Below are positions 17,824 to 26,089 of a DNA stretch of 64,000 bases, piece after piece; the stretch's first letter is position 1; each line of letters begins with the position of its first letter. The notes below the pieces were generated by a model. That model did not search any database, was not told the origin of the DNA, and was given only the letters and a program-made list of their open reading frames with translations. Origin of the DNA: Nostoc sp. 'Peltigera membranacea cyanobiont' 210A (lineage in GTDB: Bacteria; Cyanobacteriota; Cyanobacteriia; Cyanobacteriales; Nostocaceae); NCBI RefSeq assembly GCF_002246015.1, contig NZ_NOLJ01000017.1, forward strand, positions 1 through 64,000. Reading direction: 5' to 3'. The translations under genes and the position numbers were made by a program.

Positions 17824-18177
17824 TTAAGCAGTAGCGAATTCTGTTAAACCTCGTTTACTGGGATGATGGAAACCCAAAACAATATCGGCTTGGGGTATTC
17901 CGGCTGATAGCAAATCATCAACAACGCATAAATTAGTTGCATCTTCTTCCACCCAAACTTTGCCGTTTTTAATGCAGAGATAGATGATAATATACTGTAT
18001 CTGCTTTTTGTCATCCCAGCCAAACCTAAACCAAAGATATTGATCTCTTGTTTCATCAAAAGCCAAGCGATCGCTTACTTCAACTTCCGCATCTTTTATA
18101 ACTTGAGCATTAGTAGTTTCGTAATACTCACTCAATATTTTCTTGATAGCATTGCGGTATTGCTCTAGCTTATCCAT
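17824..18177 (-). CDS. xisI: XisI family protein
   Basis: A 117-aa protein matching the XisI family: MDKLEQYRNAIKKILSEYY, then DQYLWFRFGWDDKKQI, then LCIKNGKVWVEEDATN and AGIPQADIVLGFHHPSKR. In heterocystous cyanobacteria XisI is one of the factors needed with XisH and the XisF recombinase for fdxN-element excision. The family is far more widespread than that element, so its general role is open. It overlaps the xisH reading frame by 13 bp, the usual xisH-xisI arrangement. Confidence 0.88.
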   Translation of the reverse strand: MDKLEQYRNAIKKILSEYYETTNAQVIKDAEVEVSDRLAFDETRDQYLWFRFGWDDKKQIQYIIIYLCIKNGKVWVEEDATNLCVVDDLLSAGIPQADIVLGFHHPSKRGLTEFATA

Positions 18178-18582
18178 TGCCGAATTTCCTCCTTTTCTGT
18201 ATTTACAACTATTAACAACAGGTTGTTTTCATTAATGACTGCTTGTACAGATTTACGTTGAAAAAAGTTCTCATAGACAACATCATCAACAGCTAAATAA
18301 AGTTTATATTCTGGCTCAGTAAGTTGAATTAGTTTCCGATAGACTATGTATTGTCCCAGGGCCGGCGTGAAAATCATACATCATCGATTTGCCGACAAAG
18401 CTCTTGATTTCTACAACAATCTTCTGTCCCTGGCGTTCTGCGGCGATTGGTTTTTCTGCTGCTAGGTCGGCGTAGAGTTCAGCATCTTCATATTTGATAA
18501 AGTAAGGATCATCTGTGATAGTCCAACCGTCTTTTATCAATGCGTTCTTGACTTCATTATGGTATATGTCTCTTGCTGGCAT
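18165..18582 (-). pseudogene. xisH: xisH with a frameshift
   Basis: Two overlapping frames together rebuild one XisH protein. The first (18316-18582) gives MPARDIYHNEVKNALIKDGW and the nuclease-like core QGQKIVVEIKSFVGKSMMYD. The second (18165-18377) continues ALGQYIVYRKLIQL and YLAVDDVVYENFF to the normal C-terminus. The switch falls near 18358-18368, where CACGCCGGCCCTGG has one base more than needed for HAALGQY. XisH has a restriction-endonuclease-like fold, and the ExK residues are upstream of the break. It may be a recent pseudogene or a sequencing error. Confidence 0.75.
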
Positions 18583-18903
18583 GGTGGAACTATTGAGTAA
18601 TACTCTGATTGTAAAGTGTTTACCATATTGGGTAACGATTAGATTCTAAAACATACTTTTCTCTCTTTCTTTCTTGCACCCTGCTATGCTTCCTTTTTTC
18701 TTGATAAAACTGGATAACTTTGGTATTTTGGCGGCAAATAGTCGGATATCTACCGCCAAAATGCACAGTTTCTATTTGTCAAAATCGAGGATTTTCGTTC
18801 ATGTTGTCCAGTTTTGTCCAGAGTTCCTCAAATCCCCGTCTAAAATAAACACCACTCGTATCCAAAACACCCTACAAAACTTCAAGTTTCCGATTAACAT
18901 TTA
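18583..18903. other. Intergenic region with one inverted repeat
   Basis: No gene seen. A perfect 9-bp inverted repeat (TTTTGGCGG at 18726-18734, CCGCCAAAA at 18753-18761) with an 18-nt spacer lies about 140 bp past the dnaN stop. It lacks a following T-run, so it may be a protein-binding site or a weak terminator. The rest is AT-rich. Confidence 0.45.
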
Positions 18904-20358
18904 TTAAGCATTTAGAGTGTACAGTGGCAATAAGAATTGACGCATTTCCATTTGCAGTTCTGGATTTGGTCTATCTCCATAAGGAACCAACATGGCAGGA
19001 TGATCTGATTGTTGTAAGTGCATTTTGATAGCAGAACTGGGAATTGCCTTGGCTGCTTCTACTAAATACTTGAGGTTAAACTGGATATTCAATGACATTT
19101 CTGATGGTAGATGAGCAGCAATAACCTGATCGCCTTTGCCAAACTCCCGTTCAATTGATAATCGTAACTGCTGCAAAGCTCCATCAAACTGTAAGTAAAT
19201 ACCTTTCTCTTTTTTATCTGTTAACACAGCTAACCGTTCTAATGCTTTGACTAAGAATGCTTTTTCTAGGATTACTTCTCGGTCAAAGCTAAATCTTGCC
19301 AATAGCTGTTCGCAGTCAGGGTAAGTTCCTTCGAGACATTGACATCTGAGGATAATATCTTGCCAAGCAAAACCCAAGCGATTACTTTGGGCATCATACA
19401 ACAGATTAATGAATTCGACAGAATCATCCAAGTTACGCGCTAGTTCCTTGAGGACTCGACCGGGAATAGTAAATTGTATTATCTCTTCAGATTCTACTTG
19501 TTTGCGGGGTTTTCTACCAATTCCTTGAGTTGAAAGTTCAGTGGTTGCAACTCGATGCCCATCAGTACCAATAAACTTTAACTTCTCCTGTGCAAGTTGG
19601 ATATGAACTCCGGTCAAGATATATTTATTTTCATCAGTGCTGACAGCATAAATCACACCTTTCAAACCATCTTTGAAAACTTTTGTTGGCAGAGGAATGG
19701 GAGTAGCATCAATTGTAGAACTAGGTGGAAAGTCTTCAGCACTAATGCCTCTAATTTCATATTTTCCATCAGCATCAGATAAACCCAGAGAGCAGATTTT
19801 TGTTTGCTTATCCTCATCAATAAGCTGTATAATCTGAGTCTGACTACTGAGGGTAATATTACCATTAGGGCAATGCTTAACTATCTCAAATAGCATTTCT
19901 ACTGGCACAGTAATTTCACCCTTGAGCAACACCTGGGCTTCAAAACTTGCCTGAATTGTTAATGCTAAATCAGTAACAGTTAAATGTATCTGTTGTGTTT
20001 CGATATCTGCAATGATTAGAGCATTAGCAAGAATCGGATGGGTAGGTTTAGCTGGGGTAGCACAACTAACTAAAGAGAGTGCATCGTGAAATTTAGTTTG
20101 TGAGCAGATTACCTCCATTCCTGATTCTATAAGTGGTTGAGAGTTTAACTCTGATTTGGCAGAACGTTTATTAGTACGCTTATTTGAGATAGACTCAGTT
20201 GAAGTATCAGTATCTGGAGATGTAGATTTTTTCTTTTTACCTGTAGATATTTCTGGGATATTTGCTGATATTTCATTTTCGCCTTTAGGAGTAGCTACAC
20301 TTGTTTGTTTTGTCTGATTGGCAGGCTTTACCCTTTGTTTCGATGCTGTTTGAGTCAT
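18904..20358 (-). CDS. dnaN: DNA polymerase III beta sliding clamp with long N-terminal extension
   Basis: A 484-aa protein. From about residue 80 it is a full beta clamp: MEVICSQTKFHDALSLVSCA, GEITVPVEMLFEIVKHCPN, the second-domain AVSTDENKYILTGVHIQL and FIGTDGHRVATTEL, and the typical C-terminus PELQMEMRQFLLPLYTLNA (a variant of the usual MPMRL ending). The first 80 residues are a Ser/Thr/Lys-rich disordered tail (KKKKSTSPDTDTSTES) not found in ordinary clamps. Full length is favoured because the tail is open and there is no ribosome site at the inner ATG. With dnaX and holA nearby it suggests plasmid-borne processivity factors. Confidence 0.9.
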   Translation of the reverse strand: MTQTASKQRVKPANQTKQTSVATPKGENEISANIPEISTGKKKKSTSPDTDTSTESISNKRTNKRSAKSELNSQPLIESGMEVICSQTKFHDALSLVSCATPAKPTHPILANALIIADIETQQIHLTVTDLALTIQASFEAQVLLKGEITVPVEMLFEIVKHCPNGNITLSSQTQIIQLIDEDKQTKICSLGLSDADGKYEIRGISAEDFPPSSTIDATPIPLPTKVFKDGLKGVIYAVSTDENKYILTGVHIQLAQEKLKFIGTDGHRVATTELSTQGIGRKPRKQVESEEIIQFTIPGRVLKELARNLDDSVEFINLLYDAQSNRLGFAWQDIILRCQCLEGTYPDCEQLLARFSFDREVILEKAFLVKALERLAVLTDKKEKGIYLQFDGALQQLRLSIEREFGKGDQVIAAHLPSEMSLNIQFNLKYLVEAAKAIPSSAIKMHLQQSDHPAMLVPYGDRPNPELQMEMRQFLLPLYTLNA

Positions 20359-20561
20359 GATAATTTATTTCTGGTTGCGTCATTGTTAGAAAGGTGACTG
20401 CGATAGCAGAAAATAAAGAATGTGAAGTTTTGAATCAGATGCTTTTACTCTGTGAGACATACGGAAGTTTACTGATATATCCCATTTAACGGCTCTCAGA
20501 TAAGCCTTTATTCTAATCGTAGCTTTCGGAGTATCCGGCTCCGCTCCTGAATTATTAAGTT

Positions 20562-21113
20562 CTACAAATGCCTCCAAAAGTTCTTTCCAATGCTTTTTAA
20601 ACTGATAACTTTGCTGTTATTAGCAGATTCTTCTGTAGTGTTATCAGCCAGTACAGAATCAGTTTCCAACAAAGAGTTCAGCAGTGATAGTTGATGCTCA
20701 ACATCTGCCACATCGCGGTATATTCGAGACGGGTCTATTTTCATTCCTAAAGGTGTAGGAACGATTTTTAAATATTGGTTTAAGGCCTGTAGATAATTTC
20801 TATTGGCAAATTGTCTTTGTGCTACATAAGGGCGCAAAATCTCCAGTAATTGGATAGCTCTTTTGATTTCTAGAGAATCAGAAGTACTATCAATTTGAGG
20901 TTGGCTTTCTCGGTAGCCTTTCATTTTCTTCTCAGCCACGAGATTGTGGAATTTAGAAACGGCTTGTTGAGCATTACCGAAAGAGTGAACTTTTTGCTGA
21001 GATTTGTAGCCTACCCTACCCCACTCAACAGTTAGATTGCTTTGCTCAACTTTTGCACTCCAGAATTTGTTACTGTTCTGAGCCGCATTTACAAATATTA
21101 AGTAAACTTCCAT
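20562..21113 (-). CDS. WGR-domain protein
   Basis: I start at the inner ATG 21113 (MEVYLIFVNAAQNSNKFWSA); an upstream ATG at 21152 adds 13 residues with no family likeness. Residues 5-70 form a WGR domain (KFWSAKVEQSNLTVEWGRVG, then FGNAQQAVSKFHNLVAEKKM, GY), the nucleic-acid-binding module of PARPs and several bacterial proteins. The remaining part is helical and carries no ADP-ribosyltransferase. A role as a DNA-end or nick binding accessory is inference. It lies 100 bp downstream of the Ycf46-like gene on the same strand. Confidence 0.75.
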   Translation of the reverse strand: MEVYLIFVNAAQNSNKFWSAKVEQSNLTVEWGRVGYKSQQKVHSFGNAQQAVSKFHNLVAEKKMKGYRESQPQIDSTSDSLEIKRAIQLLEILRPYVAQRQFANRNYLQALNQYLKIVPTPLGMKIDPSRIYRDVADVEHQLSLLNSLLETDSVLADNTTEESANNSKVISLKSIGKNFWRHL

Positions 21114-21217
21114 ATTTTTGACATAATTTAGAGTAAAGTATTGCCATGTCAAATGAATATCTCAACAACAGATGTTCATTTGACAAAAGCTTCAAATCAT
21201 TACTAATTTGGGAATAC

Positions 21218-22834
21218 CTAATTAGTACGGAACCTAGAAGTACGAAGACCTTTCTTAGACACCTGCACAGGACTGGAAGCTGGTCGCGCAATCTTTGACC
21301 AAGACTGCATCCGCTCAACAGCAGCAGCATCTTGAACCGCTAAAGGGGTGATGTTTAGCTGGCAATTTTCTAAATCAGCCAGTGTGACCTGCTGAGGTCT
21401 TCCTTCATCGAAAGCCAGTAGTGCTGCTTCTGATGCCAGGGTTTCCAACTCAGCACCACTAAATTTGTCAGTAGCAGCAGCGATCGCCTCTAAATATTCC
21501 TGTGGAACTTCTATACCAAACCGTTCTAAGTGAATCTTGAGAATCTGGCAACGTTCCAACTCAGTAGGCAGGTCAACGAAGAAATTTTCATCAAACCGCC
21601 CTTTCCGCTTAAACTCAATAGGCAGCGCTGTTGGGTCATTACAGGTTGCCACCACAAACACCCCCGCCGTACATTCAGACATGAAAGTGAGGATATTTCC
21701 CAGAATCCTTTGTGAGACTCCAGAGGTATCGCCATTAGCTGAAAGTGCTTTCTCGACTTCATCAATCCACAAAATACAGGGTGCGATCGCTTCAGCAGTC
21801 TTGAGTGCGCGGCGGACATTGCCCTCAGATTCTCCCACCAGGCTACCAAGCATCGAGGCAATGTCTAATTGCAGCAGTGGAAGATTGAGTATGGTTGCAA
21901 TGTTCTTTGCTACTATCGATTTACCCGTCCCTGGTGGCCCTGCTAGTAACACACCTTTAGGTTGGGGTAGATTTAGCGATCGCGCTTCTTGGGAAAATAA
22001 CCGGCTGCGGCGTTGCAACCAATCCCGCAATAAATCCAAACCACCAAAGGGTATGGTCGCTGATTTACCCAATTCGATACCCATTTGAGCGAGTAGGCGG
22101 GTTTTGTATTCGACAACCAAAGGGATGACCGTAGTATCAATTACTATACCTTTAGAAGTTAATCGCTCTTTAACAGTCAGCCGCAGAAAGTCGCTAATTT
22201 CCTCCAGCGTCAAGCCTAAAGCTGCCCTTGCCAAGGTTTCTTTATCTTCAGTGGTGAGAGATACGGTAAAAGTTACCTCTTGCTCACTGGCAGATTCTTG
22301 CAAGTATAGTAAATATGATTCTAAGTGGTCTTGAATTTGCTCAATGCTGGGCAAAGGAACTTCACAGCAAGGAATTAGTCTCAGCAGGGATTCGTGCAGT
22401 TGAATGTTTTGACCTAAAAATACAATTCGCTTTTCAGTCGGTTTGAGGCGATGGTACAAATTTTTTACTCTGGTGAGGATTTCCCAACTCAATTGCAGGG
22501 AGTTTCTACCCACAAAAGGGTGAACATCTCCCAGGATAAAAACTCCATTACTACCAAAATTATTGATGTACTCGAACACATATATTAAAGGGTCTATGTT
22601 ATGAGGCTTTTTATACGTCTCGACTGATTTGAATACCAGTCCACCGTCGTCAGCAATCAGACATTGCTCCAAGCCGGAAACTCCCAAATTCCAGAAGTAT
22701 ACAGGACTGTTAAGTTTGTCCATCACTTCAGTAGTTAACCACTGAATGATAGTGGCTTCTTCGGGGGACAGAACATCTATTGCCACGATGGGTATTTGAG
22801 AGTCAATGGTGGTAATCAGGTTTGATAGTTTCAT
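21218..22834 (-). CDS. ycf46: Ycf46-like AAA+ ATPase
   Basis: A 538-aa protein of the Ycf46 family, found in cyanobacteria and some plastids. The N-terminal domain (about 1-190) is family-specific (IYVFEYINNFGSNGVFILGD, LKPTEKRIVFLGQNI). The AAA+ core has GVLLAGPPGTGKSIVAKNI (Walker A 299-306), ILWIDEVEKAL, sensor ATCNDPTALP and the KRKGRFDENFFVDLPT arginine finger. The family has been linked to photosynthesis/CO2 regulation, but its biochemical role is unclear. The start overlaps the preceding small gene by four bases, so it is translationally coupled to the DUF1257-DUF2997 operon. Confidence 0.88.
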   Translation of the reverse strand: MKLSNLITTIDSQIPIVAIDVLSPEEATIIQWLTTEVMDKLNSPVYFWNLGVSGLEQCLIADDGGLVFKSVETYKKPHNIDPLIYVFEYINNFGSNGVFILGDVHPFVGRNSLQLSWEILTRVKNLYHRLKPTEKRIVFLGQNIQLHESLLRLIPCCEVPLPSIEQIQDHLESYLLYLQESASEQEVTFTVSLTTEDKETLARAALGLTLEEISDFLRLTVKERLTSKGIVIDTTVIPLVVEYKTRLLAQMGIELGKSATIPFGGLDLLRDWLQRRSRLFSQEARSLNLPQPKGVLLAGPPGTGKSIVAKNIATILNLPLLQLDIASMLGSLVGESEGNVRRALKTAEAIAPCILWIDEVEKALSANGDTSGVSQRILGNILTFMSECTAGVFVVATCNDPTALPIEFKRKGRFDENFFVDLPTELERCQILKIHLERFGIEVPQEYLEAIAAATDKFSGAELETLASEAALLAFDEGRPQQVTLADLENCQLNITPLAVQDAAAVERMQSWSKIARPASSPVQVSKKGLRTSRFRTN

Positions 22835-23088
22835 TGTTGCGAATTTTGATCGGGTACGGGAGAAAGTTTTTCGTGAGTGGTAACAAGATGCACGACTACT
22901 TCGTAAACTTCGGCATCGCCGTTAAACACTTCAGCAACTCCAGAAGAATTTGGATGAGCAATGGCGGAAATTAGGGCATTGACTAAAGCGCACAGTCCCC
23001 CGGCATTTCCTTTGATAATTACTGGTTCCCGCGCTCCTTTTGAGGGATAAATATGGAGCATCGGATAATCTTCAGGTAGTTCACTCAT
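22831..23088 (-). CDS. Small protein of the Ycf46 operon
   Basis: An 85-aa protein (MSELPEDYPMLHIYPSKGAR, then EPVIIKGNAGGLCALVNALI) not assigned to a named family. It is soluble with a glycine-rich turn and a helix with small residues (LCALVNALISAIAH). It overlaps the ycf46 start by four bases and lies 45 bp after DUF2997, so it is expected to be co-expressed with them. It may be a subunit or regulator of the ATPase. Confidence 0.7.
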   Translation of the reverse strand: MSELPEDYPMLHIYPSKGAREPVIIKGNAGGLCALVNALISAIAHPNSSGVAEVFNGDAEVYEVVVHLVTTHEKLSPVPDQNSQQ

Positions 23089-23133
23089 AGAAAAATTGTG
23101 CGGGGGGATTTTCCTCGTTCCCCCATCGAATGT

Positions 23134-23340
23134 TTATTGGTGCAGTCGTTGTTGATGAGTAATGATGCTACGAAGCTGTTGCTGAGATTCTGGTTTGTAA
23201 GTGCGATCGCCTTGCACTATACCCAGAGCTTCCTCAAAGGGTTGGGTTGCTTCTAGGCACGACAATCCCTCAAATCCCTCGGCTTCTATTTTCACTTCAC
23301 CTGTAGCAGTGTCAAAATGTATCAAGATTGCCCGTTCCAT
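23134..23340 (-). CDS. DUF2997 family protein
   Basis: A 68-aa protein with the family pattern: an N-terminal strand pair (AILIHFDTATGEVKIEAEGF), then the conserved GLSCLEATQPFEEALG and a C-terminal helical tail. DUF2997 genes accompany DUF1257 (Ycf35) genes in cyanobacteria. No enzymatic motif is visible. It begins three bases after the DUF1257 stop. Confidence 0.82.
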   Translation of the reverse strand: MERAILIHFDTATGEVKIEAEGFEGLSCLEATQPFEEALGIVQGDRTYKPESQQQLRSIITHQQRLHQ

Positions 23341-23343
23341 AAA

Positions 23344-23790
23344 TTATCTCCGAACTTGTTGAGTTTGCTGGTGTGCTGAAAATGCAAGACGCAGGGTATG
23401 TACCTGACCGTTGGTTTCTTCTGTGATGGTGCATTCTCCCAGATGTTCTTGTAACTGGGCTGCTTTAGCGCGAACCATCTTCTGTCCGTAGGCTTGTATT
23501 AGGGTGTGCGAAAAGAAGTCTTCTCCTAGTCGGGGTACAGTTTCATAGGCATCATGGATGAGTTGATACACCCCTGCCTCCTGATCCCACTTAAACCCGA
23601 TATCTGCGCGGACACTTAAACTACGGCCAGGGACAACAATCTCAGCAATTTGTCCTTGGGAGTCGTCGTAATAACCTCTCAGGGATTGTGGTTTTTCATA
23701 AACTTGAACGGTAAGCTGCAAATCTTGTAGAGCTTGTACTAAACATTCACGGTTAGTTAGTTTTGTAGTGACAGTTGAAAAATGTGACAT
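23344..23790 (-). CDS. ycf35: DUF1257 / Ycf35 family protein
   Basis: A 148-aa protein starting MSHFSTVTTKLTNRECLVQA, the family signature, followed by LRGYYDDSQGQIAEIVVPG and ADIGFKWDQEAGVYQLIHDA. Ycf35 is encoded in red-algal plastids and cyanobacteria. Its function is not established. This is the first gene of a tight operon with DUF2997, the 85-aa gene and ycf46. Chromosomal copies of this set are normal in cyanobacteria, so a second set on a mobile element is notable. Confidence 0.88.
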   Translation of the reverse strand: MSHFSTVTTKLTNRECLVQALQDLQLTVQVYEKPQSLRGYYDDSQGQIAEIVVPGRSLSVRADIGFKWDQEAGVYQLIHDAYETVPRLGEDFFSHTLIQAYGQKMVRAKAAQLQEHLGECTITEETNGQVHTLRLAFSAHQQTQQVRR

Positions 23791-24032
23791 TTCCTACCTC
23801 TAAATACTGTGGACTGGTAAATTAATGCGAACAGTGGTGATAGACAAGGAAGCAAAAAGTTCCTACCTATCACTTCCCCTCTTAGTTCCGTAGCAAGCTT
23901 GGGAAGTGTAGGCGTATTGTCTTCCTCTACAACGCCACTTGCTTACTGCTGTGGAAACCCGTCCACCGCAGTGGCTCCCCCACACCTCGTTTTCGATCAA
24001 CGACGATACAGACACGTTCTCGATTGTTTTTT
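23791..24032. repeat. Leader/intergenic region with a dispersed-repeat remnant
   Basis: Between the DUF1257 start and the next gene on the same strand. On the minus strand the stretch at about 23945-23995 contains GGGGGAGCCACTGCGGTGG followed by ACGGGTTTCC, close to a palindromic repeat scattered in Nostoc genomes. A further GC-richer part (GAAGTG motifs near 23875 and 23910) may fold. No reading frame is seen. Confidence 0.4.
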
Positions 24033-25109
24033 CTAACGAAGTTTGAGAGACATCGCTGTAGCTCTGGTTAATCCCATGCCTTCATCACTTGCTAATCGTT
24101 GAAGATGGCGTTGTTCATCCAGAAGCTTGGAGCAAATTTCATCCATTTTTTCCTGTAACTGAGAACGCCCTTGTGAATCCAGCTTTTTGGCATCCACAGA
24201 AGCGTTTTCGAGAACATTTTCTAGATGAGCCATCATTTGTCCAAGGCTGCTACCTGCTTCAAAACTGGCGTTAGCCAAAAGCATTTGGACTTTTTTGAAA
24301 TGGCGTTCCATCTTCTTCTTGAAGTTGACTGGCTTGCGTCCTGGTTCCCAATTGCTCAAATCTTCGAGCAACTGGGCTGCTAGTTGCTCACCTCCTGCGA
24401 TCGCTGATTCTCTCAGTGTTTGTTCTAAATTTCTGTCATACTGTTCGATAAACCGAGTTATTTGCCCTAAGCATTCAGCTTGTTTCTCTGACAATTGTTC
24501 ACTGATAGCGGGAATAATGACAGGACGACCAATTACGACTTGTAAATAGTCCTCTAGTTCCTCTAAACAGGGAAAAGCTTTGGCTAAGTTCTGCTTAACT
24601 TCTTGTTGTTGTTCTACAGATAACTGCCAAGCATTGAGTGAGAGAAATTTGTCAATACGTTCTTGATAGTCGGTGTACCCCTTTTCATACTCTTCTTTCA
24701 GTTGAGTGCGTAAAACAGGTGCAATATTATCTCGAATTCCGATTAGTTGATTCCAGACCAAGGGCGCTAAGTCTATAGAACAAATCCAATCACCATTGTC
24801 ATAATTCATCCATTCTTGGACTGAAGCAATTTCTTGCCTTAATTGGTTTGCTGCTTCGTCTAAAGCTTTGAAAACTTTGATGCCCTTTAAACCAACTTCT
24901 GAGGTTGTAACCTTCACTAAGTCAGATTCTTGTTCATCTTGAGAATATTTGAGAACATCTGTCCATTTGGGAGCATTACTCTTGGTTGTCTTCTTTAACT
25001 GAATCTTGAAACGGATGCGAGTTTTATTCAACTTAGAGATGTTATATCTTTCAACAACAGCGTCTTTTAGAAAGGTTTTGCTTGAATTGGTAATCACTGA
25101 TTGTACCAC
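24033..25109 (-). CDS. Unrecognised helical 358-aa protein
   Basis: Soluble and almost wholly helical with several long charged helices (QEVKQNLAKAFPCLEELEDY; GGEQLAAQLLEDLSNWEPGR; DEQRHLQRLASDEG). The N-terminal third has a strand-rich segment around KTRIRFKIQLKK. It is loosely similar in style to DUF3150-type plasmid and phage proteins that sit beside AAA+ ATPases, but I cannot confirm this. A Ycf46-like ATPase remnant lies upstream on the opposite strand and an intact one downstream, so partnership with such an ATPase is possible. Confidence 0.65.
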   Translation of the reverse strand: MVQSVITNSSKTFLKDAVVERYNISKLNKTRIRFKIQLKKTTKSNAPKWTDVLKYSQDEQESDLVKVTTSEVGLKGIKVFKALDEAANQLRQEIASVQEWMNYDNGDWICSIDLAPLVWNQLIGIRDNIAPVLRTQLKEEYEKGYTDYQERIDKFLSLNAWQLSVEQQQEVKQNLAKAFPCLEELEDYLQVVIGRPVIIPAISEQLSEKQAECLGQITRFIEQYDRNLEQTLRESAIAGGEQLAAQLLEDLSNWEPGRKPVNFKKKMERHFKKVQMLLANASFEAGSSLGQMMAHLENVLENASVDAKKLDSQGRSQLQEKMDEICSKLLDEQRHLQRLASDEGMGLTRATAMSLKLR

Positions 25110-25204
25110 ATTTACTAGGAAGAATAATGTTTTTCACCTCAGTAAAATAAAGCGTCAGCTTTACCTGTTCGCCACTAAATTGGGCTATGATTTTTGTGAT
25201 TTCA

Positions 25205-25535
25205 ACTTTGAGTTTGCCGCAACGGCAAGGTTAATGTTGAAGGTGTCCTCCTAGTGGGAATTCAAGGAACTGGGAAATCCTTGTCTGCGAAAACTATTGC
25301 CCATGAGTGGCGTTTACCTCTGTTGCGATTGGATGTGAGACGGTTATTTGGGGGAATTAATTGTCGGTGAAAGCGAAAGTCGTATCCGCCAAATGATTCA
25401 ACTATCAGAGGCGATCGCTCCCTCCCTGTGTTTTGTGGATGGATGAAGTAGATAAAGCCTTTGCGAACATTAGCAGTGGATTTGATGGAGACTCTGGGAC
25501 ATCGAGGCGGGTGTTTGGAACGTTAATCACCTTTT
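25205..25535 (+). pseudogene. Decayed Ycf46-like AAA+ ATPase fragment
   Basis: Read across at least three frame changes the DNA encodes [89 protein letters not shown] and TSRRVFGTLITF. This follows the Walker A to post-Walker B core of Ycf46-type ATPases. Single-base shifts occur near 25352 (GGGGGAATTAATTG) and 25437 (GTGGATGGATGAAG). Both ends of the gene are missing. Confidence 0.72.
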
Positions 25536-25761
25536 TCTTGCCAAGTTTTTGCACCATTATTCCGCTACAAGGTCAAGATTACAGGATTTCCACTCTTCTC
25601 TAGTAAGTTTTTCCACGCTAGGATATTCGCGAACCACTCCGCCTTTTCCACATCCCGTGAAAAGTCAGAGGAGTAGACAGACCCCAAGACAGCAGATAGA
25701 CTTGCAGTTTAAAGCTAAAAAACAATTGATTTTGTGAAAAATGTTGTAGAGGGGTAAGCTT

Positions 25762-26088
25762 GTGAAGCGTATCGTAGAATTTCCTTTAGAAAGCGAAAGC
25801 GGCGATTTCATTCTTGTGGAGGTGGATGAGCCTGGGCCAACTGATGATCGTATTGGTTTGCGAGATGAGATGATTCAAACAGCTAAAAAAACTTTTGAGT
25901 CTGCTCTGGAACAAGTTAAGCCCATAGCCAATGCCATTATGACTAAAGTAAATAGTCTCAATCAGCCTGCGGACGAAGTAGAAGTCAAGTTTGGCATCAA
26001 AATGAGTGCAGAACTTGGAGCAGTCATCGCTTCTGGCAATGGCGAAGTTAATTATGAAGTTACTTTAAAGTGGAAGCGGGAGCCATAA
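25762..26088 (+). CDS. Trypco1 / CU044_2847-family small protein
   Basis: A 108-aa protein with the trypsin-co-occurring domain: an N-terminal strand (MKRIVEFPLESESGDFILVE), a central helix (KTFESALEQVKPIANAIMTK) and C-terminal FGIKMSAELGAVIASGNGEV. Members are encoded next to trypsin-like proteases or NTPases in predicted conflict systems. Start is GTG 25762, with AGAGGGG seven or so bases upstream. Only one base separates its stop from the next ATG, so the two genes are one translational unit. Its likely job is to regulate, or be cleaved by, the partner protease. That is inference. Confidence 0.82.
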   Translation: MKRIVEFPLESESGDFILVEVDEPGPTDDRIGLRDEMIQTAKKTFESALEQVKPIANAIMTKVNSLNQPADEVEVKFGIKMSAELGAVIASGNGEVNYEVTLKWKREP

Positions 26089-26089
26089 G

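Noticed and set aside
17656-17847. 63-aa open frame on the + strand
   Set aside because: Lies between dnaX and xisI, overlaps xisI antisense and has no recognisable features.
20386-20577. 63-aa open frame on the - strand between the WGR gene and dnaN
   Set aside because: Would start at TTG inside the WGR gene end; the composition looks like intergenic DNA and no motif is visible. Not excluded, but unsupported.
21537-22088. 183-aa open frame on the + strand
   Set aside because: Antisense to the AAA+ core of ycf46; Ser/Arg/Pro-rich composition typical of a shadow frame.
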